From a virus, in IMG/VR virus record IMGVR_UViG_3300007539_000205, positions 1-24,656 of that record: a stretch of 24,656 nucleotides of DNA; one strand, written 5' to 3'. A model generated the notes under the pieces. That model saw only the letters and a list, made by a program, of their open reading frames with translations. It was not told the DNA's origin and did not search any database. Below, piece after piece: positions 6,965-18,249 of the stretch (positions are counted from its first letter, which is position 1; the number at the start of each line of letters is the position of its first letter). Both the position numbers and the translations under genes were made by a program.

Positions 6965-8635
6965 TTAATCGTCTAACTTTATAGTAGATAAAATATCATT
7001 TATAGTGTTTTTCAGTTTTTCGTCATTTTTACTAGATTCAAATTTGCTTTCTATAATTTTCTCAATGAGATTTTCATTCAAAACATTTTCAGATTCTTGT
7101 TCGTAAGAATTATTCATTTGCATATCATCTTCTCCAGAAAATCTTGGATCTTCCAGTTCTTTCGCAATTTGTTCATCATTTGTTTTGATGTCATCATCAC
7201 TCATCAATAAAATATTTTTTCTCACATACTCATTAGAATAATATTTTCCAGTGTATTCTGATAAATCTCTTAATAAGTTAAGTCTGTCTTGTAATAATTC
7301 ATTTCTTTTCATTTCTGTGAAATGACTATCACTTTCATAATGATAATAGAGTTGATTTTTAATTTCTTTAAAATCATCTCTACTCATAATACCTTTAAGA
7401 CTTAATTGTCTCTCTAATAATTCATCAAATAAAATTGAAAATTTATTTTGTAATCTATTAATAAATCTGGTAAATTTAACTTCGTCTCTGGAAATTTCCG
7501 TTGCTCTACCAATGGTATAAGATGCTTCTGATTCTAATCTAGAGAGTGGAACACCTAATGATTTATAAAGTTTCTTTTGAAAGTATATAACATCTTCTAT
7601 ATCACCTAGATTTTGACCTCCTGGCAATGTTGTTACCTCGGTACCTCTACCCCCCTCCATTCTAGGCATCCAGTAATCTTCTAACATTGACATATGTTTT
7701 CTATCATCACGTATTTCACCAGTATTCGCATCATAAACAAGTTTATTCTTATATCTTGTCATCAAATCACGCATATATTGTTCTGCTCGTACTTTAGGTA
7801 AATTTCCAACATCTACATAAAAAATTCTTCTTTCGGGTGCCCTTGATATCCTATAAATGACTAAAGAATCTTCAATCATTCTGAGCATATTGAGAGGTTT
7901 TATAGCTTTATGTAAGTATGATAATACTAATGATTTTGTGGAATTTAATAATCCAGAATGACAATAAACAATAGAATCTAAAGAAATTTTTAAACCAGAT
8001 GCTGCATTTGTAAATGCAGTTCCTATTGTCTGTCCTTGCGATTGATATATACCTTTTTCATTATAGACATAATATTCTTGTATTTGTTTTTGAGTGTCAC
8101 CATTTGGAAGTTTTAGAGATTTATTTTCTCTGATTTTTTTTATCTTGCGAGGATCTAATAATCTTAATTCGTGAATACCTTTTTTAGTATTTTTTTCATC
8201 AATAACAACATGATAATAAATTCTACCATCAACATACCATCTTCTGAATAAATCATAACCTAAATTTTGAAAATCTAATAATTTAGATATCTCTTTGAAT
8301 TCTGCTCTTATTTTATTTTTTATATTTTCGGATAGGTTTAGATTATCTAATTTTATATCCACTATAGGATTGTCTTTTATTGATATAATCGCTTCATTAA
8401 CAATATCGTCTATAGCATTTTCGACTTCTGCCTGTAAAGACATATCTCTATAACGATTTATTAACTCTGATTCGCTCTTTATGGCACCTTCAGTATCAAT
8501 ATACGTTCCATAGGCACCTCCAGATGCTACGGTAACCGCACCGTCTTCATGTTCAACTTGAGCAAAACTTTGTATCTTTTCATTTTTCTTGGATTCTTTT
8601 TTTCCGATAGTAAATCCAAATATATCAATAGCCAT
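6965..8635 (-). CDS. gp20: Portal vertex protein, T4 gp20 family
   Basis: A 556-residue protein of the T4 gp20 family (T4 gp20 is 524 residues). Twelve copies form the ring at the unique head vertex through which DNA is packaged and to which the neck attaches. Family features visible include the N-terminal EGAIKSESELINRYRDMS, the VENAIDDIVNEAI helix, RRWYVDGRIYYH, the LLDPRKIKKIRE stretch, and RISRAPERRIFYVDVGNLP followed by the long LESEASYTIGRATEISRDE region. The C-terminus is acidic and probably disordered. The ATG is preceded five bases earlier by AGGA, directly after the intergenic hairpin. The gene sits between gp19 and the collagen fibre gene; in T4, prohead core genes follow gene 20. 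Confidence 0.97.
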   Translation of the reverse strand: MAIDIFGFTIGKKESKKNEKIQSFAQVEHEDGAVTVASGGAYGTYIDTEGAIKSESELINRYRDMSLQAEVENAIDDIVNEAIISIKDNPIVDIKLDNLNLSENIKNKIRAEFKEISKLLDFQNLGYDLFRRWYVDGRIYYHVVIDEKNTKKGIHELRLLDPRKIKKIRENKSLKLPNGDTQKQIQEYYVYNEKGIYQSQGQTIGTAFTNAASGLKISLDSIVYCHSGLLNSTKSLVLSYLHKAIKPLNMLRMIEDSLVIYRISRAPERRIFYVDVGNLPKVRAEQYMRDLMTRYKNKLVYDANTGEIRDDRKHMSMLEDYWMPRMEGGRGTEVTTLPGGQNLGDIEDVIYFQKKLYKSLGVPLSRLESEASYTIGRATEISRDEVKFTRFINRLQNKFSILFDELLERQLSLKGIMSRDDFKEIKNQLYYHYESDSHFTEMKRNELLQDRLNLLRDLSEYTGKYYSNEYVRKNILLMSDDDIKTNDEQIAKELEDPRFSGEDDMQMNNSYEQESENVLNENLIEKIIESKFESSKNDEKLKNTINDILSTIKLDD

Positions 8636-8648
8636 ATCTTTCCTGAAT

Positions 8649-8688
8649 GCAAGTGAATAAAATATTACTGTTTTATTTATTCACTTGC
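8649..8688. other. Intergenic hairpin in the leader of the portal gene
   Basis: A perfect 13-bp inverted repeat: left arm 8649-8661, right arm 8676-8688, with a 14-base AT-rich loop. It fills the 86-base gap between gp19 and gp20. On the minus-strand transcript the stem ends four bases before the AGGA ribosome site of the portal gene. Neither strand has a U-run directly after the stem, so a classical intrinsic terminator is unlikely. RNA processing, stability or translational control are alternatives. A late-promoter-like AATAAATA (minus strand, 8674-8681) overlaps the right arm and loop. Confidence 0.75.
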
Positions 8689-8721
8689 AAAATCAGAAAA
8701 AAATGATAAAATGGATTAAAA

Positions 8722-9324
8722 TTATCCGGTTGCTCTTAGTCCTTCGGGACCCGTTCCTCCTGTTTTAGGATTAGGGGCTTCTGTTTTCCAATAATCGTAA
8801 GCAAATGTTACTGTAAATTCTTCAACAGAATCATTATCTCCCCAATCTAATGTTATCTCACTTATATCAATCGGAAACAAATTATAGAATTTATATTGCC
8901 TGACAACTTGTGGACTACTAAAATCTCCAGTTTTAGCTAATTGTTGTACAACCGTGCCGCTTGGGTCAGTATAATCAGTACTAGTACCGGTTCCCTGTCT
9001 ATAATTAGCCTGATGAAGGTTTATTGAATCCATCCATTCTTCAAATAGACCTCTATAACTAAAGTTTTCGTCATTTATAACTGTCACAGTCCAATCAGCA
9101 AATGTTCTATTTCCTGCTAGTTTTATTTCTCTACCCATATAAGGAACTGTTACTGTTCCGATAGTAGATCCTGGTATGCTAGTAGCTCTAACAAAATATT
9201 CTAAATCAGCTCCAGGAACTAATCTAGAATTTATAGCGGGTGTTGTCATCAAGACTTTAAATAAATTAGGTCTTGCTCCATCATGTTTCATTTTACTGCG
9301 AAAAGTCGATACATTAAAAGCCAT
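8722..9324 (-). CDS. gp19: Tail tube protein, T4 gp19 family
   Basis: A 200-residue protein of the T4 gp19 family (T4: 163 residues). It forms the hexameric rings of the inner tail tube that is driven through the host envelope on contraction. Family features include the N-terminal FRSKMKHDGARPNLFKV, the FVRATSIPGSTIGTVTVPY-type strand, GREIKLAGNRTFADW, and the C-terminal region around FAYDYW. The extra length over T4 lies around residues 110-135 (Gly/Thr/Ser-rich) and in a Gly/Pro-rich tail. A strong AAGGAG site at 9334-9339 overlaps the gp18 stop codon and sits nine bases before the ATG, supporting this start and translational coupling with the sheath gene. Confidence 0.96.
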   Translation of the reverse strand: MAFNVSTFRSKMKHDGARPNLFKVLMTTPAINSRLVPGADLEYFVRATSIPGSTIGTVTVPYMGREIKLAGNRTFADWTVTVINDENFSYRGLFEEWMDSINLHQANYRQGTGTSTDYTDPSGTVVQQLAKTGDFSSPQVVRQYKFYNLFPIDISEITLDWGDNDSVEEFTVTFAYDYWKTEAPNPKTGGTGPEGLRATG

Positions 9325-9333
9325 ATTTTTTTA

Positions 9334-9339
9334 CTCCTT
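9334..9339 (-). promoter_or_regulatory. Ribosome binding site of gp19
   Basis: AAGGAG on the minus strand, nine bases upstream of the gp19 ATG and overlapping the TAA stop of gp18 (9338-9340). It fixes the gp19 start. Confidence 0.8.
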
Positions 9340-11671
9340 ATATTGCGTTGATTACTTCACTAAATTCTACACCTGTTGATACCGCAACAAAGTTTAAATT
9401 AATGAAATTGATAGATCTACTTGGTTTAATGAAAATATCTCCTCTGAATTCATTTCTATCCACAACAACCGGAGGATTATTTGTAGAATCACACACTATT
9501 CTATAATCAGTAATACCTCTTCTACCTTGAACATCTCTTAAAAATGGTTCTACTAAACTAACAAAACTTGCTCTTGTGAATTCATCATTGAATTCGAACA
9601 ATGAAAACTGAGCAGCATTAGCAATTGCTTTTTCTAGAATAATGAAAAGTCTTCTGACATTTATTCTATCGAATGCTGATGGTTTTGATAATAATGTTTT
9701 ATCGCCAAATAATATTGTACCGCCTCCTGGTAGAGAAATTACAGGATTAACACCAGCACCATAAAGTCTATCTCTATCTGCTAAAGTAGGGTTATAGGCT
9801 AATTTTGTAACATTTCTTATGTTTCCTCTATTAAAGCCAGCAGGTGATACGAATGGATTTTGATTATCAGATTGCGCACATAAACCAGCAAGATCACCAT
9901 TCAAAGGTATGTATCTATTTACACTTGAAAATCTATCAAAAGCATATTTAAAATTACCATCCATAACTGCATAACTAGAACTTGGTAGTTTCGATCTTTT
10001 TGTCACAATATTATTGACTTCAGATCCTCTTGTTGATACATCAGAATAAGTTGGTGATACAAACGCAACGCAATCTTTTCTATATTCACATATGTTATTA
10101 ATAACATAAGTCTGCACAATCTCAGAAACTTCTCCAGTCATCACTAAGGAGACATCAATATCTTCCGGATTTCTAAAGAAATTAAAACCTGCGATTCTAT
10201 CGGCATCACTTGCTGATGAATTACCATCATCTCCTCCTGATAGAGAATTTGTTGCATTAAATCTAGCAGATCCAATATTACCACCTAAATTCAATGAATA
10301 ACTTCCGTTAAAAGGTTTTGTTTCACCAAATGATAATTGACTACCCCAAGAATTACTCAATGTTGATGAACCAAACACAATTCCATCACCAGTACTATCA
10401 TGATCCAACCATCTAACAAATTGAGAATTACGATTTATTATTTCTTTATAATATACACTGTTACCATTTTCTCCTACAGCATTACTTGCCACAGAAAGAT
10501 TTGGATATCTTTCTAAAACTGAAACTGAAGATTTTGTTCCAAAACCTCTTTTATCTGGAGTTCCAGTAATCAAACCATCTTCATCCAAAACAATTAAATG
10601 AATTTCATCTAAAATATCTTTATTTCCTGTTTCTTTTGCCGCAAAGGCACTGGTTAAAGGTGCATTTTCGAAACTACTTCTATATTCCCATTCTCTGGAA
10701 AAACTAGCTGCAGAAACAGAATTATCTACAGGTTCGACTAATGTTAATGCAAAATTGGATTCTATTGATGCAACTTTTCTTGCCACATCCACACCTTGTG
10801 AATCAGTAAATCTTAATATGTCTCCGACACTAATTTGATATTGAAAAAATGTTTTTGATCCAATTACGCTTTTTGAATTTGAAGGAATACTAATTGTTCC
10901 AAAAATAGTCTCACTTTCTTCAAATGCTGATCGAGCATATCTAATGATAGTATTTGCCGCAACAGATGATTCCTCAAATAAATTTATTTCAACATTACCT
11001 GCATTATTTGGATCATACTTTACTGCCGTGAAACTAGTATTACTTGCAACATTTGTTACGACACCAACATTTCCTCCGTGTATTTCAATTACATCTCCAA
11101 CACGCAATTCATTTGCAACATCGTTACCGCCTGTTCCTTCAAATAAAGTTACATTAGGATCTGCATCAAATAAACCAGTTAATGCAACTTTAGTGTTTGC
11201 CGCAAGTCTTACAGAACCATCGGCAGATATTTCTGTATTTGCTCTGTCAGGTAAACACATGCTAACTTTTAAACTATCTCCTATACTACCAGGATATTTT
11301 GCGCAAAAATTAATTCCATCACTTCCTGTACTTTCAAAATTCTTTTCATAATCATCATCATTTTCAACTAAAATTCCAGTTCCTGAAGTAGAAGAGTTTT
11401 TTGCCAAACTTGTATTTGCAGCACGTACTACTTGTAGATTATTAGAATAAGACAAAAAACTAGCTGCTGTCATAACTGATGGATATGTGTATTGATCTGT
11501 TTTACCAAATTTTGCAACTAAATCATTATCATCTACAACAGATACAATTTCGTTTATTGGGCCCCATTTAAAAAGTCCTGAAAATGCTCCAACGGATGTT
11601 GAAGGAATTGGTACCCTAGTGGTCAAATCAACTTCAGAAACATTTACCCCTGGACTAACCATAAATGCCAT
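9338..11671 (-). CDS. gp18: Tail sheath protein, T4 gp18 family
   Basis: A 777-residue contractile tail sheath subunit (T4 gp18: 659 residues). The N-terminus (VSPGVNVSEVDLTTRVP, then STSVGAFSGLFKWGP) and the C-terminal domain (residues about 650-777, with QGRRGITDYRIVCD and the terminal NFVAVSTGVEF) are the conserved handshake and core parts. Residues about 155-325 hold extra beta-rich modules, including two similar strands (LRVGDVIEI and ISVGDILRF, followed by V-x-(S/N)-(V/I)-x-S-N-x-(S/A) patterns), consistent with added surface domains. AGGAG at 11677-11681 lies five bases before the ATG. The gene starts the left part of the operon, after the HNH cassette, from a 99-base divergent promoter region. 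Confidence 0.97.
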   Translation of the reverse strand: MAFMVSPGVNVSEVDLTTRVPIPSTSVGAFSGLFKWGPINEIVSVVDDNDLVAKFGKTDQYTYPSVMTAASFLSYSNNLQVVRAANTSLAKNSSTSGTGILVENDDDYEKNFESTGSDGINFCAKYPGSIGDSLKVSMCLPDRANTEISADGSVRLAANTKVALTGLFDADPNVTLFEGTGGNDVANELRVGDVIEIHGGNVGVVTNVASNTSFTAVKYDPNNAGNVEINLFEESSVAANTIIRYARSAFEESETIFGTISIPSNSKSVIGSKTFFQYQISVGDILRFTDSQGVDVARKVASIESNFALTLVEPVDNSVSAASFSREWEYRSSFENAPLTSAFAAKETGNKDILDEIHLIVLDEDGLITGTPDKRGFGTKSSVSVLERYPNLSVASNAVGENGNSVYYKEIINRNSQFVRWLDHDSTGDGIVFGSSTLSNSWGSQLSFGETKPFNGSYSLNLGGNIGSARFNATNSLSGGDDGNSSASDADRIAGFNFFRNPEDIDVSLVMTGEVSEIVQTYVINNICEYRKDCVAFVSPTYSDVSTRGSEVNNIVTKRSKLPSSSYAVMDGNFKYAFDRFSSVNRYIPLNGDLAGLCAQSDNQNPFVSPAGFNRGNIRNVTKLAYNPTLADRDRLYGAGVNPVISLPGGGTILFGDKTLLSKPSAFDRINVRRLFIILEKAIANAAQFSLFEFNDEFTRASFVSLVEPFLRDVQGRRGITDYRIVCDSTNNPPVVVDRNEFRGDIFIKPSRSINFINLNFVAVSTGVEFSEVINAI

Positions 11672-11676
11672 ACTTT

Positions 11677-11681
11677 CTCCT
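11677..11681 (-). promoter_or_regulatory. Ribosome binding site of gp18
   Basis: AGGAG on the minus strand, five bases before the gp18 ATG (11669-11671). It contrasts with the divergent HNH gene, which has no such site. Confidence 0.8.
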
Positions 11682-11711
11682 GTGATCTCGTTTATAAATT
11701 CATACTATTCA

Positions 11712-11719
11712 TATTTATT
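11712..11719 (-). promoter_or_regulatory. Possible late promoter for gp18 (AATAAATA)
   Basis: The minus strand reads AATAAATA, one mismatch from the T4 late consensus TATAAATA. Initiation would fall near 11706 and give a leader of about 35 bases that includes the AGGAG site. A second identical box lies at 11746-11753. In DNA this AT-rich such boxes occur by chance, so the call rests on position between divergent genes. Confidence 0.4.
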
Positions 11720-11757
11720 AAAATATCATTTTTCAGACCGTTACTTATTTATTATGA

Positions 11758-11765
11758 TATAAATA
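11758..11765 (+). promoter_or_regulatory. T4-type late promoter box upstream of HNH gene
   Basis: A perfect TATAAATA, the -10 element recognised in T4 by the gp55 sigma factor. It ends five bases (all T) before the ATG at 11771. With the usual placement of this box at about -13 to -6, transcription would start at the A of the ATG, giving a leaderless messenger. No Shine-Dalgarno sequence is present upstream. Confidence 0.65.
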
Positions 11766-11770
11766 TTTTT

Positions 11771-15329
<3,559 letters not shown>

Positions 15330-15332
15330 TTT

Positions 15333-15734
15333 TTAATCCTTATCCTTTAACATTTTTTGTAATTCTGCTGTGCTACCCACGAATAGAGCATTAGTAACGT
15401 TTTTAGGAGATGATTTTGTTTCTTTTGTTATATCTTTTATCTGCTTATGGACATTTAACAAATTTTGATTTTGTTCACCGACAGTTTTTATTAATTGTCC
15501 CAAAACTTCATACATTCTAGCATTACCGCTATCTTTAGCTTCTTGCATCAATTCACTGATAGCATCTTGACCTCTTTCAATAATATTATAAATATTTTCT
15601 CTAGCATATTTGTAGTCATTTTCCACATCTTCTTCATTTGATTCGACTTTCACTTTTTCAACAACATTTGAACTGTATCTGATTTCACTTGATATGTCAA
15701 GTAAATCATCTAATTTTTCAGAAAATTCTTTCAT
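15333..15734 (-). CDS. gp16: Terminase small subunit, T4 gp16 family
   Basis: A 133-residue protein of the T4 gp16 family (T4: 164 residues), the recognition and regulatory subunit that stimulates gp17. The central helical region is the characteristic part: DYKYARENIYNIIERGQDAI followed by MYEVLGQLIKTVGEQNQNLL, a coiled-coil hairpin that oligomerises into a ring. The N-terminus is acidic and the C-terminus Lys-rich. GAGGA at 15738-15742 precedes the ATG. Its start overlaps the end of the lipoprotein gene by four bases (ATGA), giving tight coupling. Context directly upstream of gp17, with one inserted gene, supports the call. Confidence 0.92.
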   Translation of the reverse strand: MKEFSEKLDDLLDISSEIRYSSNVVEKVKVESNEEDVENDYKYARENIYNIIERGQDAISELMQEAKDSGNARMYEVLGQLIKTVGEQNQNLLNVHKQIKDITKETKSSPKNVTNALFVGSTAELQKMLKDKD

Positions 15735-16066
15735 TTTTCCTCATACCAATTACCATTAATATTTTTGCAATAATCACTTGCATTTTTTAATTCTTCACCT
15801 AATTCATTATTTCTTAATTTTGTTATAAAATACTCTTGCGGAACTTTTTTTCTCAAGTGATCTATTGAACACCCACAATGCAATGCAACTTTTTGACCAT
15901 TCCATTTTTTATCATTAACATATTTTTTATCATAAACTTCTGTCAAACTTTTCATACAACTAATCATGCCATATTGTATAATAGTTGATTTCCACGGATC
16001 AATTTGTTCTTTCTCCTTTATAGTACAAGAAGATAAAAATAATAGCACTAAAATAAAATATTTCAT
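15731..16066 (-). CDS. Predicted small lipoprotein embedded in the packaging operon
   Basis: A 111-residue protein with a clear lipoprotein signal: MKYF, a hydrophobic stretch (residues 4-10), and the lipobox LSSC with Cys14 as the predicted lipidated residue. The mature part holds four more cysteines (37, 64, 66, 100) in the arrangement C, C-G-C, C, suggesting disulphides in an oxidising periplasm. The pattern HCGCSIDHLRKKV resembles small secreted proteins of Proteobacteria. It overlaps gp15 and gp16 by four bases each (ATGA at both junctions), so it is fully part of the late operon. Function unknown. A host-envelope protein made late could act in superinfection exclusion or lysis timing, or derive from a host gene; this is inference. 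Confidence 0.85.
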   Translation of the reverse strand: MKYFILVLLFLSSCTIKEKEQIDPWKSTIIQYGMISCMKSLTEVYDKKYVNDKKWNGQKVALHCGCSIDHLRKKVPQEYFITKLRNNELGEELKNASDYCKNINGNWYEEK

Positions 16067-16980
16067 GATTCATACTCATCTGTGTCAGCATCATACAATA
16101 CTGGAGGATTGAAAATTGTTAAGGTCTTGTCAACCAATTCTTTACTGTTTTCTGTCTGAGGTTCAATGGTAATATCTGATATTACATTTCTATGACTTAA
16201 ATTATCATTGCTAGTTTCAAAAAGAAAATAATCATCATTTTCTAATTTGATTCTTTCATTCGCATAATTAGTTGAACTTTCCAACTCCAAATAATCTAAA
16301 TTAAACTCACCCTGATTATTAATGTCTAAATCTCTGAATGCTATAGAAATGGATTTTATTATTTTATCAGATGATTTTATATTAGGATATATGAAACCTT
16401 TTAAAGTAAAATCTAAAGTCCAAACTATTGCTCTCCTTTGAGTAAAATCACCTATATACTCATCTTCTACTGATGCGGAATTTAAAATAATTGGAACATC
16501 TAATTTAATACCCATTTCCGTAAGAATATTTACACTGACTGTAAATTCTGGAGTAAAAAAAGGTAAAATCTGTTCTAATATTTGTGTACCATCTTCAGCA
16601 TTTTCAACAAATAAAAACAAACTAAAATCAAATGTATATGGATTTGGATTATATAACGATTTCAGTATTCTGTTACCATCATCAAAACTTTTTCTGAATT
16701 GTCTGCCAATAGGATTTAATTTTCTCTCTGGATCATAATTAATATTGGTCATTTCAAAACCAATTCTAGGCAATTTAATCGATATTTGACGATCTAAGTT
16801 TGGATCAGATTGTAATCTGTTTAAAAACTTCTGCTTAGGTCCATAAGCGACTGGAACTTTAATGGTAGATACAATATTTCCACTAGAATTTTTTTTCTGA
16901 ATGCTAATATCATTGAATAATGTGCCAAAAACAGCTACATATTTTCTAATGGTTTGATGGTAGAAAGTTTGTCCTAACAT
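16063..16980 (-). CDS. gp15: Tail sheath stabiliser / tail completion protein, T4 gp15 family
   Basis: A 305-residue protein of the T4 gp15 family (T4: 272 residues), which forms a hexamer at the head-proximal end of the tail, caps the sheath and joins it to the neck. Conserved parts are at the N-terminus: GQTFYHQTIRKYVAVFGTLF, VPVAYGPKQKFLNRL, and RQISIKLPRIGFEMT followed by YDPERKLNP. A PYTFDFSLFLFVENAEDG strand and a WTLDFTLKGFIYPN strand follow. The C-terminal 60 residues are acidic and variable. GGAG about five bases before the ATG supports the start. It is the first gene after the plus-strand insertion that separates it from gp14. Confidence 0.96.
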   Translation of the reverse strand: MLGQTFYHQTIRKYVAVFGTLFNDISIQKKNSSGNIVSTIKVPVAYGPKQKFLNRLQSDPNLDRQISIKLPRIGFEMTNINYDPERKLNPIGRQFRKSFDDGNRILKSLYNPNPYTFDFSLFLFVENAEDGTQILEQILPFFTPEFTVSVNILTEMGIKLDVPIILNSASVEDEYIGDFTQRRAIVWTLDFTLKGFIYPNIKSSDKIIKSISIAFRDLDINNQGEFNLDYLELESSTNYANERIKLENDDYFLFETSNDNLSHRNVISDITIEPQTENSKELVDKTLTIFNPPVLYDADTDEYES

Positions 16981-17019
16981 TTTACTCCAAAATTTTTTAA
17001 TATTTGTAATATTTAGTTT

Positions 17020-17027
17020 TATAAATA
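17020..17027 (+). promoter_or_regulatory. T4-type late promoter box upstream of plus-strand gene at 17033
   Basis: A perfect TATAAATA ending exactly five bases before the ATG at 17033. The spacing is the same as at the HNH gene (11758-11765). Initiation is predicted at the A of the ATG, so the transcript would be leaderless. There is no Shine-Dalgarno sequence on this strand. Confidence 0.65.
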
Positions 17028-17032
17028 GTTAC

Positions 17033-17386
17033 ATGGCAACATCAATCAAAACTCAAGGACAAAATTTAACTCTTTATCAAGGCTCAACATTTGAAAAAAC
17101 ATTTGTAACTAAAAATGCAAATAGTCAAAATGTGAGCATCAGTACAGGTTCTTGTTTTTCTCAGATGAGAAAAAATTATACCACAACCAACACATCTCTA
17201 ATATTAACATTCACAACTTCCATCTCAGGAAGTAATGTGACAATATCCGCTTCAGCAACTGATACGGCAAATATACCCTCAGGTCTTTATGTATATGATG
17301 TAGAATATTTGCAATCTGACGGTATCACGAAAGAAAGAATTGTTGATGGTATGATAACTGTTATACCAGAAGCAACTAAAATTTAG
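17033..17386 (+). CDS. Small beta-rich phage protein, possibly Ig-like (BppU-N-like), plus strand
   Basis: A 117-residue protein with the order seen in a recurrent small phage family: an N-terminal LYQGSTFEKTF strand, a variable middle with SQMRKNYTTTN, then SGSNVTISASATDTANIPSG, LYVYDVEYLQSDG and a final strand IVDGMITVIPEATK. The alternating pattern predicts an Ig-like beta sandwich, comparable to BppU N-terminal domains of baseplates; this family link is from pattern memory. It has its own late promoter and its stop TAG overlaps the convergent gp14 stop (shared bases 17383-17386). Position among neck genes suggests a virion accessory, but expression from the opposite strand shows it is a separate module. 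No signal peptide. Confidence 0.85.
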   Translation: MATSIKTQGQNLTLYQGSTFEKTFVTKNANSQNVSISTGSCFSQMRKNYTTTNTSLILTFTTSISGSNVTISASATDTANIPSGLYVYDVEYLQSDGITKERIVDGMITVIPEATKI

Positions 17387-18249
17387 TAATTACTTTCTGA
17401 AAAAGGATTTGTTTCCGAAAAGTCTATAATTCCATCAGCTTCTGTTTCAATTGTCACATTATCTGCCGTAGAATCATTGACAAATACTTGTGTATTTGGA
17501 GTTGTAGATATCGTGTATTCTGCTCCGCTTGTTTGACCTATTACATTTTGTGAAACCGAAAAAGTTCCCACAATATCAGTAATTTTTAATACACTGTCAA
17601 TTGAATTCCAACTCAAAACTTTTGCGGTTGTATTAGATGTTTCAAAATTATCACCAACATATATGTATTCATTATTTTGATACTCACCTGATCCAGTATT
17701 ACCATCTAAAATTACTTCAATTGAGTATGAATATTTTTCTTCGATGACATCAATATCATCAATACCAGTATCGATTGATTGATCATCATATTGAAATAAT
17801 TCACATGTTAAATCATAGATAGGAAGTTTTCCAAATTGATAGAACATGGATTCATGTTCTACAAACCTTATTTCATAAAGTTTTTTATTTAATGGAAAAA
17901 ATATTAAATCGCCTTCTTTAGGTCTGACATAATCTAGAATTTCTAAATTATCCCATCTTCTTCTAGCAACAGAAAATGTTACTTGATCTCTAATCTCTAA
18001 TCCAAATCTAGAAATAAAATCACCTTCGCCCTCAAAACCATCAACTGATTTAACATACATCTCAATTAAATAAGCATTTGAAAATTCAGATATAGTATCT
18101 TCTAGATATAATGAATCTAGATTAACTAATGTTCTAGGCAAGTAATATACATCAATTCCAAAATTTTTAATAGACTCAATTATCAAATCTTGATGTAAAT
18201 TTTGCTCTGGTGCATTTTGAAAGTGATTAAAATATGGATTTGTTGCCAT
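17383..18249 (-). CDS. gp14: Neck protein, T4 gp14 family
   Basis: A 288-residue head-completion/neck protein of the T4 gp14 family (T4: 256 residues), which with gp13 forms the connector to which the finished tail binds. The N-terminus is strongly conserved: NPYFNHFQNAPEQNLHQDL, IESIKNFGIDVYYLPRTLVN, then VTFSVARRRW and RPKEGDLIFFPL. After residue 180 it carries extra beta modules: GEYQNNEYIYVGD (187-200) with a following AKVLSW strand, and TFSVSQNVIGQTSGAEYTIS (229-248). Equivalent modules are inserted in gp13. The ATG overlaps the gp13 stop by one base, with AGGA upstream. Confidence 0.96.
   Translation of the reverse strand: MATNPYFNHFQNAPEQNLHQDLIIESIKNFGIDVYYLPRTLVNLDSLYLEDTISEFSNAYLIEMYVKSVDGFEGEGDFISRFGLEIRDQVTFSVARRRWDNLEILDYVRPKEGDLIFFPLNKKLYEIRFVEHESMFYQFGKLPIYDLTCELFQYDDQSIDTGIDDIDVIEEKYSYSIEVILDGNTGSGEYQNNEYIYVGDNFETSNTTAKVLSWNSIDSVLKITDIVGTFSVSQNVIGQTSGAEYTISTTPNTQVFVNDSTADNVTIETEADGIIDFSETNPFSESNY

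Noticed and set aside
8649-8688. Intrinsic terminator between gp19 and gp20
   Set aside because: The stem is perfect, but neither strand has a U-run directly after it and the stem is not GC-rich, so I list it as a hairpin of unknown role.
10944-11351. Plus-strand 135-codon frame opposite gp18
   Set aside because: It lies wholly opposite a conserved sheath gene, has no ribosome site and no recognised domain.
15587-15594. Perfect TATAAATA on the plus strand inside gp16
   Set aside because: No plus-strand gene follows. It is best taken as a chance match in AT-rich DNA and is a caution for the promoter calls made here.
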